NCBI GenBank assembly: GCA_013398015.1
Contig: VZRR01002064.1
Coordinates: forward strand, 248,001 to 312,000
Reading direction: 5' to 3'
Length of the DNA: 64,000 bases
Origin: Oreocharis arfaki
Lineage: Eukaryota; Chordata; Aves; Passeriformes; Paramythiidae
Position numbers and translations under genes: made by a program. The notes under the pieces are model-generated. The model was given only the letters and a program-made list of their open reading frames with translations, had not been told where the DNA came from and did no database searches. This document shows, piece after piece, positions 53,240 to 64,000 of this stretch (the first letter of the stretch is position 1; each line of letters opens with the position of its first letter).

Positions 53240-54539
53240 GTTAAAGTTATTTGAGGATGGAAAAGACTTTTTTCTTTTTAATTAACCATAACATTGTTTT
53301 TACACTTAAAGACTACTTGTTTCCTTTTTTTGCCTTCTACAGTTAACGTTCAGAGGAGGCCTGTATGAACCTGCAGTTTTTACTCCTTAGTTTATATTCC
53401 AGAGAGATGCACCTCACAGAAACTTTCTAAGAAAACACCAGAGAAATCAGAGTTTTGGAAGGTCTTATAGCCACTTCACTGAAGTGTGTTTAATCTCTTC
53501 ATTGCTGCACAGATGCAAGCCTGCAAATATTCCCACTGGCCCAAGTCTGTTCAGGGTAATATAAATGGCTGCTTTTGATAGATGGGACCTGTCTTTGCAG
53601 AGACCAAGAGGCCAAGTATTTTAGATCTCAATGTGATTATGGTTTTGTCTTTTATTCCTCCTTATATAAGTCTAGTCCAAAGTCCAGTGAATGAGGTAAG
53701 TCTTCCTTCATGCAGGACTGGAAGGAACATATAGGTAGAACTACCTGAAAGATTTTGGTACTTTGCTTTTGTCAAAACTGAAACAGCTTTACGGTTTCTT
53801 TGAGGAGCAGGTTCCCTCTTGCTGTGAGGAATAAGCCTTGAGAGAGGGTGAGCAGCCAGCCCTAGCTCCTGACCACACAGTACAGCCCTGGATCTCTTGC
53901 CACAAATGACAAAAGTATACAGAGTCCCTTCTGTATTCTTTTTTTAAAATGTCAATGAGTACTTGAACGATTTTCTTCATTAACATACATAGAGATATTA
54001 AACTAAGTCACTACTTTCCAAACAGTCCTACTGGATGTACGTGGGATGCCTACTCTGGCCATTCTCCTTTGGGCTGCTCTTGCAGCATCATGCGACTATG
54101 CAGTGTATGATGGCTGTCCTGAGTAGTGAAATTGCCCCCTGTGCAGGGGGTCAGCTCCAAGCCCAGAGGAAAAATAGTTTTTGCAGAAATCCTGGTCTAA
54201 AAGTGAACAAGGAATTTAATTGACATTTAGGGGTGAGTATAAGTGGTGGTTTGTGTCAGAGGTCAGCCTTTGTACTTGTTCCATTTCTGGTGTTATGCAT
54301 ATCTTCTTCACTTTGGTGAAAAATTCCTGCTCAGTTATTTTCATGGCTGCATACCTTGGGTTGTTTTCTTGTATGTTTTTGAACCTACTCCTTTCCTCCT
54401 TCTATACTCTAAATAACAATTTCTTGACTAATTATCTTGTGCGCTAATTTTCAGAAAAGTATTCTGTTCAAGCTGTTAGGCAGCAATACAGAATTTGTAT
54501 TACGGACAAACAACTAACTTTGCAGGTAAAATATGGAGT

Positions 54540-54670
54540 AGGTATGCATGTGCAATGTGTAAGTATGTGTGTCTGTGTACATGTACATAAATTGTGTGTA
54601 AACAAATTCATATAGGAACATATGTAAGTACGTGCACATGTGCACACATAAATATGTGCCTATGTACGAG
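54540..54670. repeat. Degenerate TG/CA-rich tract
   Basis: Alternating purine-pyrimidine words (gtatgcatgtgc, tgtgtacatgtaca, acgtgcacatgtgcacaca) fill the tract without a fixed period. It ends about 30 bp before the LTR insertion. Confidence 0.7.
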
Positions 54671-54695
54671 TAGGGAGGGTTTTCTGCTGCAAGTG

Positions 54696-54701
54696 GGATA
54701 T
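54696..54701. repeat. Target-site duplication, left copy
   Basis: GGATAT directly precedes the LTR's terminal TG and is repeated exactly at 55264-55269 after its terminal CA. Confidence 0.88.
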
Positions 54702-54984
54702 TGTTGGGGTGGGTGAGCTGGCAATGGTAGAAGCCAAGATGCCAGAAACCCCTGGTCCAGGAGACCCCCTGCGCTGGTGGGTCAACTCAGAAAGTAAATA
54801 GCTCCCCCTGCTCGGGTTACAGGGAAAGACTTATTCTCCCATCAGGCAGTACCTGTCTGGTACCTGGTCCCCCACTCCGCCCCTTCCCTCTCCCCATTGG
54901 TTGTTGTATCCCTCTGCCTTCCCCCTGCCCCTTGCCCCCAGGTAATTGGTCGCTGGTGTTCTGCCAGCCCCCTTTCTGTTACCC

Positions 54985-54992
54985 CTTATAAG
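54985..54992 (+). promoter_or_regulatory. TATA-like box in the LTR
   Basis: CTTATAAG lies about 50 bp upstream of the AATAAA signal, consistent with the core promoter at the U3/R boundary. Confidence 0.6.
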
Positions 54993-55038
54993 CTTGTACA
55001 CGAGGCCTGCTCGCCCTCTTTGCCTCTGACTCCTTCGG

Positions 55039-55044
55039 AATAAA
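55039..55044 (+). terminator. LTR polyadenylation signal
   Basis: AATAAA in the R region of the solo LTR, in the expected order after the TATA-like box. Confidence 0.65.
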
Positions 55045-55263
55045 CCTTTCGGAACCCATGCGGAGAGCCCTCCACGCTCCTTGCTCCTGGTAACGCCTGA
55101 GCTATCCTGGCCTGGGTGCGGGGCTGTGTCTCGGTGCCATCCATCGGCACGGGTGCTGGAAGTCGGCCTGCAAGGTGCCGAGCTGCACCCCCAGGGCATC
55201 CCTTGCAGGGGATGCTTTTGGGTTAAAGCGGCGATTTCAGCCACCCCACAGCACTCCGCATCA

Positions 55264-55269
55264 GGATAT
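55264..55269. repeat. Target-site duplication, right copy
   Basis: GGATAT immediately follows the LTR end and is identical to 54696-54701. Confidence 0.88.
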
Positions 55270-55989
55270 GTCAGCTGCAATCTGTGTATCAGTCTGAAAT
55301 GATCTGTATCGTATCGATCTGATACGTATTGTATCTTGAAAACACAAGAATTGAGAAACAGTGAATGTGCATAATGAGAATACAACAGAATGACTTGAAA
55401 GATCAGGTAGTTTTACAGTCAAATATCTCAAAGTTTTAAGAGAATGTAGCAAAAACCTCATTACAGCTGCCTGCTTTTGCAGTTGCTGTCTTGTGCAAAC
55501 AGACTGCAGACCATTTTAGAAAAGAGGCATGTTTTCAAGAAACTGCTTTGAAGCCAAAATGCATTAAAATGTAATACAATGCATTGAAATGTAGCATAAT
55601 GCTGTTCTAACTGTATCAAAAAGGGGCGCACTTCAGTTAGGCTCGCACTGAACCAAACACTGTCTCTGTTTGTCAAGGCACAGAAACAGCAGCACAAACC
55701 AGCAATAGGATGGCGAAGGTAAGAGCTGGTTATCTGCTCCTGGGAATAGGACATGTGAGCAACAGATGATGTGGAGAAATTACTACTATTCCATCAGCCT
55801 TTGCTGAATTTGTGTCAGACACACTTAGCGTATGGGACAAAGGATAAGATCTCTGCCTTTAACAGGGAAGAACTGAATGGAGATTTCTTGACTAATCTGA
55901 TATTTTCTAAATCAAGCTGGCCTGAGAAACCTCATCCGAGGCTAAAGCACTGCTGAAAAGTCACAGCAAATTACCCATGGTCAAAATAC
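55270..55989. other. Unique non-coding sequence with short repeats
   Basis: No gene. It contains a GTATC-rich stretch with a small perfect hairpin (CGTATC/GATACG at 55310-55326) and a two-copy 20-bp imperfect tandem repeat at 55558-55597. Confidence 0.55.
55558..55597. repeat. Imperfect 20-bp tandem repeat, two copies
   Basis: aatgcattaaaatgtaatac is followed directly by aatgcattgaaatgtagcat. The two differ at a few positions, and a partial third start (aatgc) follows. Confidence 0.8.
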
Positions 55990-56660
55990 TGAGGCTGTCT
56001 CAGACTCAGCATTACTGAACATTTTCATCAGTCACTCAGAAGACAGGGTAGAGAGCATACTTGTTAAATGCACAGATGATGTTAATCCACAAGGGACCTC
56101 CAGAGTATTTTAAGGGAAGACATGAATTCTAAGTGACAGATGGAAGCTACTGTCTGAAAAAAAAGAGGCTATTCAATAGCAACGAGGCAAGATACTACAG
56201 GTAGATAAGAGAAGTCAACCTTGCAAATCCGGAATGGTGAAGTTCTGTGGAAAATGGGTGAAGTGGAACACGATGTAGGCACAAAAACAAAAGAAAAAAA
56301 AAGACTGTTCCGAGATGCATAAATGTGAAACAATTTGTCACTCAGATACTGCTAAACTAATTGCCTAGAGTGGTTTGCCCAGTTTGGGTGCCACAGTTCA
56401 AGGACGATGTGAACCAACTGTAGGGAGTTCACAGGAGCACAAACAGAAAGATGAGATGTTCAAAGATGCAAATGTATGAACAGGCAGCTTCTTAGCCTGA
56501 GAAAAGGTGACAGGATCTGTTAACAGTTTTCAAATATTCAACATAATACATATAATGTTGTGGAAAAGGTTCAGAAAAAAGGTTGGAAGGAACTTGTCGA
56601 GCAATCAGGAACTTGTCAAGTAATCAGGCAAGGCATTTTTGTAGCCACTATGTAAACAGT
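55990..56660 (+). mobile_element. Ancient CR1-type LINE fragment
   Basis: Near 56005-56070 a broken frame resembles LFNIFI..SEDRVESILVKCTDDVN, the CR1 RT segment from FNIFINDL to the FADD site. Near 56375-56520 the order 'gtttgcccagtttgggtgccac...caaggacgatgtgaacca', 'gatgttcaaagatgcaaatg' and 'cttagcctgagaaaaggtgacagg' follows the CR1 C-terminal region. Divergence and indels are heavy, so it is clearly older than the copy at 47-49 kb. Both edges are uncertain. Confidence 0.7.
56588..56625. repeat. Imperfect 19-bp tandem repeat, two copies
   Basis: aggaacttgtcgagcaatc and aggaacttgtcaagtaatc stand head to tail with two differences, at the end of the old CR1 fragment. Confidence 0.85.
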
Positions 56661-58569
56661 TGAGGCATGTACATTTAAAGTCACAAGTGTGAATGGAGAA
56701 CAGTTAGTCTCAGGCTTCAAAATTATTCTTTTAAATTTGGCTCACTTAAATATAAAGCTAGGAAATTGACTTGGCTTCCTGAGTAAACTCCAGTCATCCC
56801 GATGAACACGTGCAATGATGTTTGGATAACAAAAGAGAGAGCATTACCACAGTGATGCTTAATTGAGCTAAATCCACATATAATCATTCCTATTACAGTG
56901 AAGTACTGTAGCATTTAGATGGAGTAAACCACTTACAAGATCCTGCAAATGTTTCGTTGTGTGGCTGTTTCTTCTCTAACTTGCAGTGATGGGGATGAGG
57001 AAATGCTCTATTGAAATCCATGGTGCTAGGCAACTGTTAAACATACTTTGGCATACCAATACTAAGGCAGAGTACTGTTTCATATTATTTTCTTTTTAGT
57101 AAATTATTCATTACTCTTATAAATGAACAGTCAGAACTCAAAGAAACACCCCCCAAAAGAGCTAAGAAGGACATATGGGCCTAATGTCAGACTGCTGATG
57201 ATCACGGAGAAGGACTTATACAAATCAGGAAAAGACAAATAGGTGTAGCCTTTGTCCTCAATCATCTTTTGCTACTCTAGTTTCTTATCCAAGGAGTGTT
57301 ACATGGATTCTGGCTACATTTATTGTGAGTTTTATACAGGCTGATTCATCTGTATCTTTAAGAAAAGCTCATGATTCTTTTCCACAAGAAAAAGTGAAAT
57401 ATTCCTTATCATCCTGAGCAATAGCTTTCTTTAAACCTCTTTTGTGTGCTTTCTCTGCACTTGCATCAAACTTTCCCTGTACCCTTTAAAAAATATGCAA
57501 TCTCATCCAAGTATGAATTCAGAAAACCAGAGAACCATGTTTGGCTCTTTTCCTGAAAAGGGCAGATGGGGTTCTTGGCATCTGTTCATTCTTTATTTCT
57601 GAATATTGGGTTGAGCACAATTTTAAACACTCTTTTCCTATTTTTTTTTTTCCCTCCAAGTTTGGTCAGCCTGAATTCTAGAACAGCTGGATCTTTTGTG
57701 AAAAATAAATGTCAAGAAATCCCTTGGGTCCTAGGTCAGCAACTTCTTTGTTCCAGTCTTTCATGTTGGAGAGTGACTGATTGTGCCTGACAGTGCTGTG
57801 CTTCATAAACCTTTCTTTCCAGTTGTTTCTGACAAATGTAAGGAAATATCTTCAGATATTGCTTTAGACTAACAACTCGTCCTTGGTTTTCTTGCTGAAA
57901 GCTCACTAAGATCTTATTATTCAGAACTCAGCAATTCCTGAGAGGAATAACTTCTTTAAGCTGGACTGGAAATTTAGGTACTATAGTAATATTTTCTTGA
58001 GCCCACTATTTACAGTGGAAAAGAAGAGGAAAAATGTGGGTGAAGCAATGAAAAATTTGTCAGGTATTAGCTAACGAGAATGAAGCATTCTGTAAGTTTG
58101 TGTATGTTTTCCATTAAAACAGAACAGCAGACCTGGTTAGAATTTAGTCCATTAGAGTAGTGCTAAGAATTACCTCAGACAGATCTCACTTTGTACTTTG
58201 GGAGAACTAGAAGGAATGAGTTTTCAAAATATGAAATAACATTGAGATTTCTCTTTTGGGATATGAATACCTTCAGCTTTCCAAAGGACTTGTGCATCAT
58301 CTGTAGGAGTTAAAGATGGAAAAGCCTTATTCAATCGTGAACAAGGCCATTACGGGTTTTATTCTCTGGAGTAGGGTTTTCTAGTATTGTGCTCTCCTAG
58401 TTTTGTATTCTCTCAACAATAAGGCTACCATTTCTTTCTCAGGAGGCTGTTCCATTGCCTGATAGGGATCACTGTCAAGAAAGATATATCAGCAGCTGCA
58501 GTTAATAGAGCAGCTAAGACACTATAATCCTAAAAGAAGGTGAATGAATTGACCACAAAAGAGAATGAG
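56661..58569. other. Unique non-coding sequence
   Basis: No exon, RNA gene or further repeat recognised. The longest frames are about 75 codons. Confidence 0.55.
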
Positions 58570-58780
58570 ACTTTACCCCAGTCTCAGTGGTGGTGAGAAA
58601 GTGGAACAGAGTTTGTTGACCAGAGAACCTGTGGATGTTCCATCCCTGGCAGTGCTCCAGATCAGGTTGGACAGGGCTTTTCTGGTCTTGTGGAAGATGT
58701 CCCCACTCTATGTCAGGGAGGTTGGAAGTGGCTGATCTTTAAAGGCTCCTCACAAACCAAACCATTCAACGAGTCGGTGA
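58570..58780 (+). mobile_element. CR1 LINE 3' fragment
   Basis: The order 'tggtggtgagaaagtggaacag', 'aacctgtggatgttccatccctggcagtg', 'gatcaggttggacagggctttt' and 'aaaggctcctcacaaaccaaaccattcaacg' tracks the CR1 3' end (gg.caggctgtggatgctccatccctgga.gtgttcaaggccaggttggacggggct...ggtcccttccaacccaaaccattctatg). The terminal repeat is decayed. Confidence 0.8.
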
Positions 58781-61700
58781 AATATGTGAGATATTAAGTG
58801 TACTGATTCCAAGAGCTCTGATGCAGCAGTGTATGGACAGCCATTCTGTAGTGAGCTGGTGCTTCCCTTCAGCTCAGGGAAGCTCAGTCTGGGTTTTGGC
58901 CTGCTTGAGTTGCCAGCAAGGCTCTTGTCAGAGGATAAAACTTTCCTACATCACTGCTGGATTTATGTCACCTAAAATTAATTCCACACAACACTTCTGA
59001 AAATTCATCATTACTTGTGAAATATTCTAATTAACTAGAGGACAGTGACTGATAGCTAATCAATGCTGGTGAAACTGGGCTTCTCCTAAAACTTTACACA
59101 AAGCCACGGTTTCATACTGTGCATTCAAGTCATTTCCCTGGAGCACATTAAACATATCCTCTCTGTGTTTGTTATTGCCATATTTTGGGCATTTCCACGC
59201 AATCGATATCCATCTTTCCTCATGGCTTGAATATGTTGTGGACTCTTGGCTCTTTTAATTCTTCTTTATAGCTGAGTCCCTTCATCTAATTGGTTTTGCT
59301 TGCTTTTGTACTCTCTTTTACTGACAAGCTGCAAACGAGGCCATCTACTAGCCAGGACTGAAGGCAGTTCAGCACATGGAGTCACTCTGGAGCTGCAGAA
59401 GCAGGGATTTTTACCTCCCCGATTGCTTAGCAGCAGCCGTAATAAGGCTGAAATACGTGTATTAATTTTTCTGTAAGTGTGCTCAGTTATGTGAATCTTT
59501 CAGCTCGTCGATAAAGTCAGTTAGAGCAGTGCTTGCAAAATATCAAGAAAGCAGGTTACGTTGTTAGGGATGTTTTAATACTTCTTCAACCCAATCACTA
59601 ACCCAGTAATGAAGTTTCTCCTCTGTAGTACCTTCCCAGTATATTTTTGATATGCTTGTAATCTTCGTAGATGTCTGCAGAATTCTTAAAATCTCTAGTG
59701 GCTGAGCCATCGCCGAGGTGCCCTATTACTGACTTAATGAGGAAAGCAGCCGAGAGAAGGAACTTTCTGATAGACAAAGCTGATCAACCAATAAAGCCTA
59801 TTTAAAGATCTCCTGCAGCACTTCTTGGCCTAAGGCACCCCAGTTTTGGGAAGAAACACTGGAAACAGTTCTGCCTGTCTGCTGGAAATAGGGATGTGCT
59901 GTGGCTTCTCTTCGCAGCCAAGCCCACTCACTAGCCCAGAGTCAAGGCATTACCAGCATTCAGTTGTTACCACATCACCTTCTTAAGAGTATGCAAAGTG
60001 TGACAGGGAAAGCAGGGGGGGCTTGTTGTGTGAGTGTGTGTTAGTGTGAGGGGAATATTAACTGAAAGAATCTCCATTTTGCCTTGGTGGGAAATTGCCA
60101 CTGGTTTTTTTTTTGGCCTGAGAACCAGATAAAGAACTGGACCAAGTTTTTTCCAGTTTGCCTCAACACGAACCTGAATTCAGGACACTGAATCCAACAG
60201 AGGCTCTGTGAATTTATACTGGTAAACCTCTGCTTGCAGCACCTTTCCCATGGTACTGACTTGAATTTTTTCTTTGTTCCAAAATGTTCTTTGCCCATAT
60301 TTCCATACCCCTTGAGTCTTTTGGGGCATGTTTTATAGAGGAGATCCTTGGTGAGGAGATGGATCAATGAGTCTGGAAATGTGCTAGATGTACATTGACA
60401 TCTACTAACCAAACAAGTGTGTTAAACTAATAGGCAGCTCTGATCACAGTGTTTGGTTAACCTTTGAGTTCCTGTGACCTCCTCTACCAACAGCATTTTG
60501 CTGGTGAGGAAACAAGAAACTCATCTGTCCTCCATGTGTCTCGTTCACAGTCTCAACCTGCTACAGTTGTGTTATCTCAGGTCCTTTCAAGCAAGAGGGC
60601 AGATTCATGCCCTATCTCTCCTCTCCTTGCGTGTTTTTGTGAATCTGTGTCCTGTTCCTTCATAAAATACATCTACCTACAATTGCAGTTTCATATAATT
60701 GAGGGCAACCTCTTGGGACAGTATTGCTGTGCACAGCCCCTGTCTGTCTTCATCGAGGTGCACAACGTTATTTTCAGGAAGTAAGGCAATTCCCAGAGCT
60801 TTGGATTTTGTTGTTTTATTTTTGTTTTTCTTTACTGGTTGCTTTACACATGTGCAAATATGTAATGTGTTTGATATCAGGTTTTAACAGTGTAAGTATT
60901 TTGCTTTTCAGTCCTCTGTTGAACAGAAAATTGTATTGGTCAGAGGGTGAAACTTCCTATTTCAACTGTATTGTTCCTTAAGTAAATAGTGCTAGATATG
61001 GGTAAGAATCTGATTCCAGGGTCTTTCAAATAAGCAATACATTTATATGTTATTTTGCAATATCTCTTTGAATTAAGGATAACCAAGATTATGGTCTGCT
61101 TCCCACCAGACAGTCTTTAAATATGTGTCCATTAAATTCTAGATAGTGTCAAAAAAATCTCTGGGCAGGTAAAATACACGAGAAAAGTGGATTTGATAAA
61201 AGCAGTTGTTAATTTGGTTGCACTTTGTCCTAGGGAGACTACGTCAATGAAGTGCAAGTAGCAGTGCGAGGGAAAAGATGGGATGAACATTCTATGGGGG
61301 ATGAACAAGGTTTGGAAGTGTGTTTTTCTGTCCATGTTCTGCTTTGTAGATTACTTTCTGTGTGAGATAAGATTTTCCAGTAGTTATGAAAATGGACATC
61401 GTTGTGGCATTAGAGACATTTTTTGTACATGCAGACTGATGCACGTGAAATCCAAGTTTTCCCTCACTGCAGGCAAAGGCTGTTGAATATATATTTGCAG
61501 TCATTAAAGCCCTTTACTCCTTTGGTTTCTCACGTGTATTTTCACCATGGCAGAATTTTTTTGGTTATTTGAATACCTGGTTTGGGCACAAGACATTCCC
61601 CTCCATATCCCTGAAGAATCTCCATGTCCTACCTTTTGCTGGGTTGTATGTAATGGTGACAACTCCAGCAGCGCTGTTCCCTCTAGTACCAGGGAATATC

Positions 61701-63558
61701 TCAGGCATCCCACAGCAGTTTTCCTTCCCTCTAAAGGGACACAACTAGACAGCCCCCGAAAGAAAGTAATCTGATCAACTCAGTGCTGTCTTGGTACCTT
61801 TTTTGGTGTCTGTGAGGCAGAATATGACTCACAGCGTCCACCAAGGTGTGTGGGATCAAGAGGTCAATCATGCTGCCCAAATTGCATGCTGTGCATGGCA
61901 TCAGGTCTCTCTGGTAATTAATCTTTAGATTAAAGCATCTGTCCTGGATTTTAACCTTTCCTGCCTAACTAAGGGAAAAAGTGCTGATGCTCTAAACTGC
62001 CTGATACAGTGAAGCATTGACAGGTTTTGGTAGCTTAAAGAAGTGCCAAGGTTTACTGTAGTGAAACAGAGGCTGTATTCGCATTTGACTCTGCAAACCT
62101 AATCTCATCAAAGTTAAGACAGCCAAGATAAACCTGAGGCAACTCTACACTTAACATAACTTCATTACGCAGTCATGCTTAGCAGCGCAGCTATATATTC
62201 CCAGGACAACTATGGCCTGTTTTTTAGTGTGTATCGGAGTGTTTCTGTTTTTAATATACAGGTCTGACTTTGAGGAGGAGAAAAACATGCCTTTTGTAAG
62301 TTTCTCATGCTGAGAAGCACAATTAAAAGTAATTGCTTCTGTTTCCAAAGTAAAACATGCCTTTTTAAAAGTATAATATTCACCAGCACCCAGGGAGACA
62401 CTTCTGCTGTGGAGAGACAGTTTCCATATTTCACTTTGTAGGTGCTCCCATCTGCCCCTCTTAAAGCAGTTCTTCCTGAGAAATGAATGATGCAGTTTCC
62501 TGAAGCAAAGCCAGTATAAGAGGAAACTCAACATACCAGAAGTAGAAAAGTGAAATAAAAGTGATCATTGCACCAGTTTAAAGGCATTTGTGCAAATTGC
62601 CTTATAACTATAAACAGTGTAGACTGCTGTGATAAGCAGAGACATTTTAAGGCTGAGATGTTTCATATACAACTCCGATGCTAATTGTAAATGAAAAAGA
62701 TTATATTGATAAATTAATTTTGCCTTGCTTCTTTCTTTTTTCTTTTTCTTTTTTTTTTTTTTTTTGCTGATAACATAAAGATAGAAATCTCATGAGCTAG
62801 AGTTGCTTTACCTGTAAACCATTATAAATACAGGAAAAAAAAGTTGCTACTTGCACCTTGTGACGAGACAGAACAATGTCTGGATGGATTCGGAAACGAG
62901 TGCTGACCTAATGACTAATTTTTATAAAACAGTCTAAAGCAGAGTCCCACAACAGAATATACCGCACCTGAAATCTGCAATTTTATGCCCAGAAATAAAG
63001 ATGCATCTAACACACATGAAAGCACGGGTGGGGGGCACACTTCTGCTCTTTCCAGGTTATGAACTTTATTTCTTTAGGTAAGTATTTCACAGGGAAGAAC
63101 AACAGGACAGGTATTAGTTTTGCCAACTACCTAATGTTTATATTCCCTAGAGTACAGGGTAGAAGCTGGATTCTTGCCAAATACTACTGGAAAAAAAGCC
63201 CAGAACTGGTTCCCTTTGCAGCCTTTGAAATATTTACAAACTCATGAGATTCGCGCAGTGTCATCAGTGTTTTCTGACTCACTGAATAGGCCATATCAAT
63301 TTTTTTGTTTTTCAATTCCCTTTGGACTTCTTCTGTAGATCAACCTCCTGAGCAGATAATCGTCCAATAAGGAAATAAATCAATGAAAACCATCTCAATC
63401 TATGAAGTGACTTAATGGAGGCCTGAGCCTCTCTGTGGAAAAGCTCAGTTTTCAGAGTCTGTGTTGATGTAGGCACAGAAGGTACTTTTAGAAATAAGGA
63501 TGGAATAGGAGGTTGGATCACTGGTAGGATGCTTGGGAGACCTGGTGCCCTGACATCC
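58781..63558. other. Unique non-coding sequence
   Basis: No recognisable exon or RNA gene. Frames of 123-127 codons on the minus strand (60041-60412, 62151-62534) show no known domain. A pyrimidine tract ending in about 17 T lies at 62728-62765. Confidence 0.55.
62728..62765. repeat. Poly-pyrimidine/poly-T tract
   Basis: A CTTT-rich stretch passes into about 17 T. No retrocopy body is recognisable on the side where a minus-strand transcript would lie. Confidence 0.85.
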
Positions 63559-63730
63559 TGCATTCCATAAATTTCTTGCAGGATTTGGGGCCAACCACTT
63601 GGCCTCTCTGCATCACAGTTACTCAGTTGTAAAATGGGGACAGTTGTCCTCCTCTCTTTCTCAGAGGACTTGTGAAAATAAAGGCATTAAAGATTGTGAA
63701 GCCATTTGTTGCTATGGTGATAAGGCTTAT
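63559..63730 (+). repeat. MIR-like ancient SINE
   Basis: The segment 'ccacttggcctctctgcatc', then 'acagttactcagttgtaaaatgggga', is a close match to the MIR core (cacttaacctctctg.gcctcagtttcctcatctgtaaaatggggata). It is followed by 'ctcagaggacttgtgaaaataaaggcattaaag', which parallels MIR's tcatagggttgttgtgaggattaaatga. This is the clearest MIR copy in the window. Confidence 0.7.
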
Positions 63731-64000
63731 TTAGGCACTGAAGAGCCAAGATTAGAAACTAATATGTTTCCTTGTACAACTTATTTAGAATATGGATGGG
63801 CGGTGCTGACGTAGAAGGTCTAGTTCTGCCTCCAGTAATGTGGTTACTGATTCTCAGTGGGGACAGGAGCAGTCCTCAGCAGATTACAACAGACACGTTT
63901 CATTAAACTCTATTATTTTAAATGCCTCAAATTGGGTCAGTTGCATAATGTCTTGTGGTGGCCTGTTATACCAGATAAAAATGATGTGCAGGATTTTATC
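63731..64000. other. Unique non-coding sequence at the right edge
   Basis: No gene or repeat recognised. Confidence 0.5.

Larger units (their letters stand above)
51681..54695. other. Unique non-coding sequence
   Basis: The 162-codon frame at 51767-52255 (plus) is the longest open frame outside repeats. It shows no known domain, and the opposite strand is also open over part of it, so I treat it as chance. A (TAAAA)4 microsatellite lies at 53219-53239. A degenerate TG/CA-rich tract occupies about 54540-54670. Confidence 0.5.
54702..55263 (+). mobile_element. Solo LTR of an endogenous retrovirus, 562 bp
   Basis: The element starts TGTTGGGG and ends CGCATCA, so it has the TG...CA ends of retroviral LTRs, and it is flanked by the perfect 6-bp duplication GGATAT. 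It holds inverted CCAAT boxes (attgg at 54896 and 54945), a TATA-like CTTATAAG at 54985-54992 and a polyadenylation signal AATAAA at 55039-55044, in the U3-R-U5 order expected for plus orientation. The 3' part is GC- and CpG-rich. No internal retroviral sequence or second LTR follows, so it is a solo LTR left by recombination. A 6-bp duplication is usual for class II (ERVK/alpha-beta-like) elements. A 184-codon minus-strand frame overlaps it by chance. Confidence 0.88.

Noticed and set aside
54831..55385. 184-codon minus-strand open frame
   Set aside because: It runs antisense through the solo LTR and into its flank. The openness follows from the GC-rich LTR and no protein domain is visible.
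62151..62534. 127-codon minus-strand frame
   Set aside because: No domain, overlapping frames of similar quality, and expected by chance in 64 kb.
62728..62765. Poly-T tract as the tail of a minus-strand processed pseudogene
   Set aside because: Sequence to the right shows no recognisable mRNA or SINE body and no flanking duplication.

Overview
The window looks like vertebrate, most probably bird, nuclear DNA that codes for no protein I can recognise. It is AT-leaning and stop-rich in all frames. No open frame has a recognisable host domain, and nothing bacterial (operons, ribosome binding sites, CRISPR) is present. The bird assignment rests on the repeats. CR1-type LINE fragments dominate: several have the family's 3' end and one covers most of the reverse-transcriptase ORF. 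There is one solo LTR with a 6-bp target duplication, a few old MIR-like SINE remnants, and low total repeat density. A crocodilian or turtle cannot be excluded by eye.

Layout. 1-1055: a 5'-truncated CR1 entering from the left edge. 1056-21700: mostly unique sequence, broken by a MIR-like remnant near 5.6 kb and a CR1 3' end near 7.2-7.6 kb. 21.7 kb: a very short CR1 tail. 28.9-31.2 kb: two MIR-like remnants, then a block rich in homeodomain-type motifs with a near-palindromic RFX X-box (candidate conserved enhancer). 36.2 kb: a weak minus-strand CR1 tail. 40.5-40.8 kb: a small CpG-rich island. 45.2, 49.9 and 51.3 kb: three more TAAT-motif-rich blocks. 47.05-49.36 kb: the longest CR1 copy (about 2.3 kb), inactivated by an internal deletion and point changes. 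54,702-55,263: a 562-bp solo LTR flanked by GGATAT. 56.0-56.7 and 58.6-58.8 kb: older CR1 fragments. 63.56-63.73 kb: a MIR-like SINE.

The picture is an intergenic region or very long intron of a kind often found near developmental regulators: few genes, few repeats, and AT-rich blocks with homeodomain and RFX motifs. I found no new protein system. The observations most worth checking are the candidate regulatory blocks, the isolated CpG-rich patch and the clean LTR insertion. All homologies were judged by eye; no search was run.
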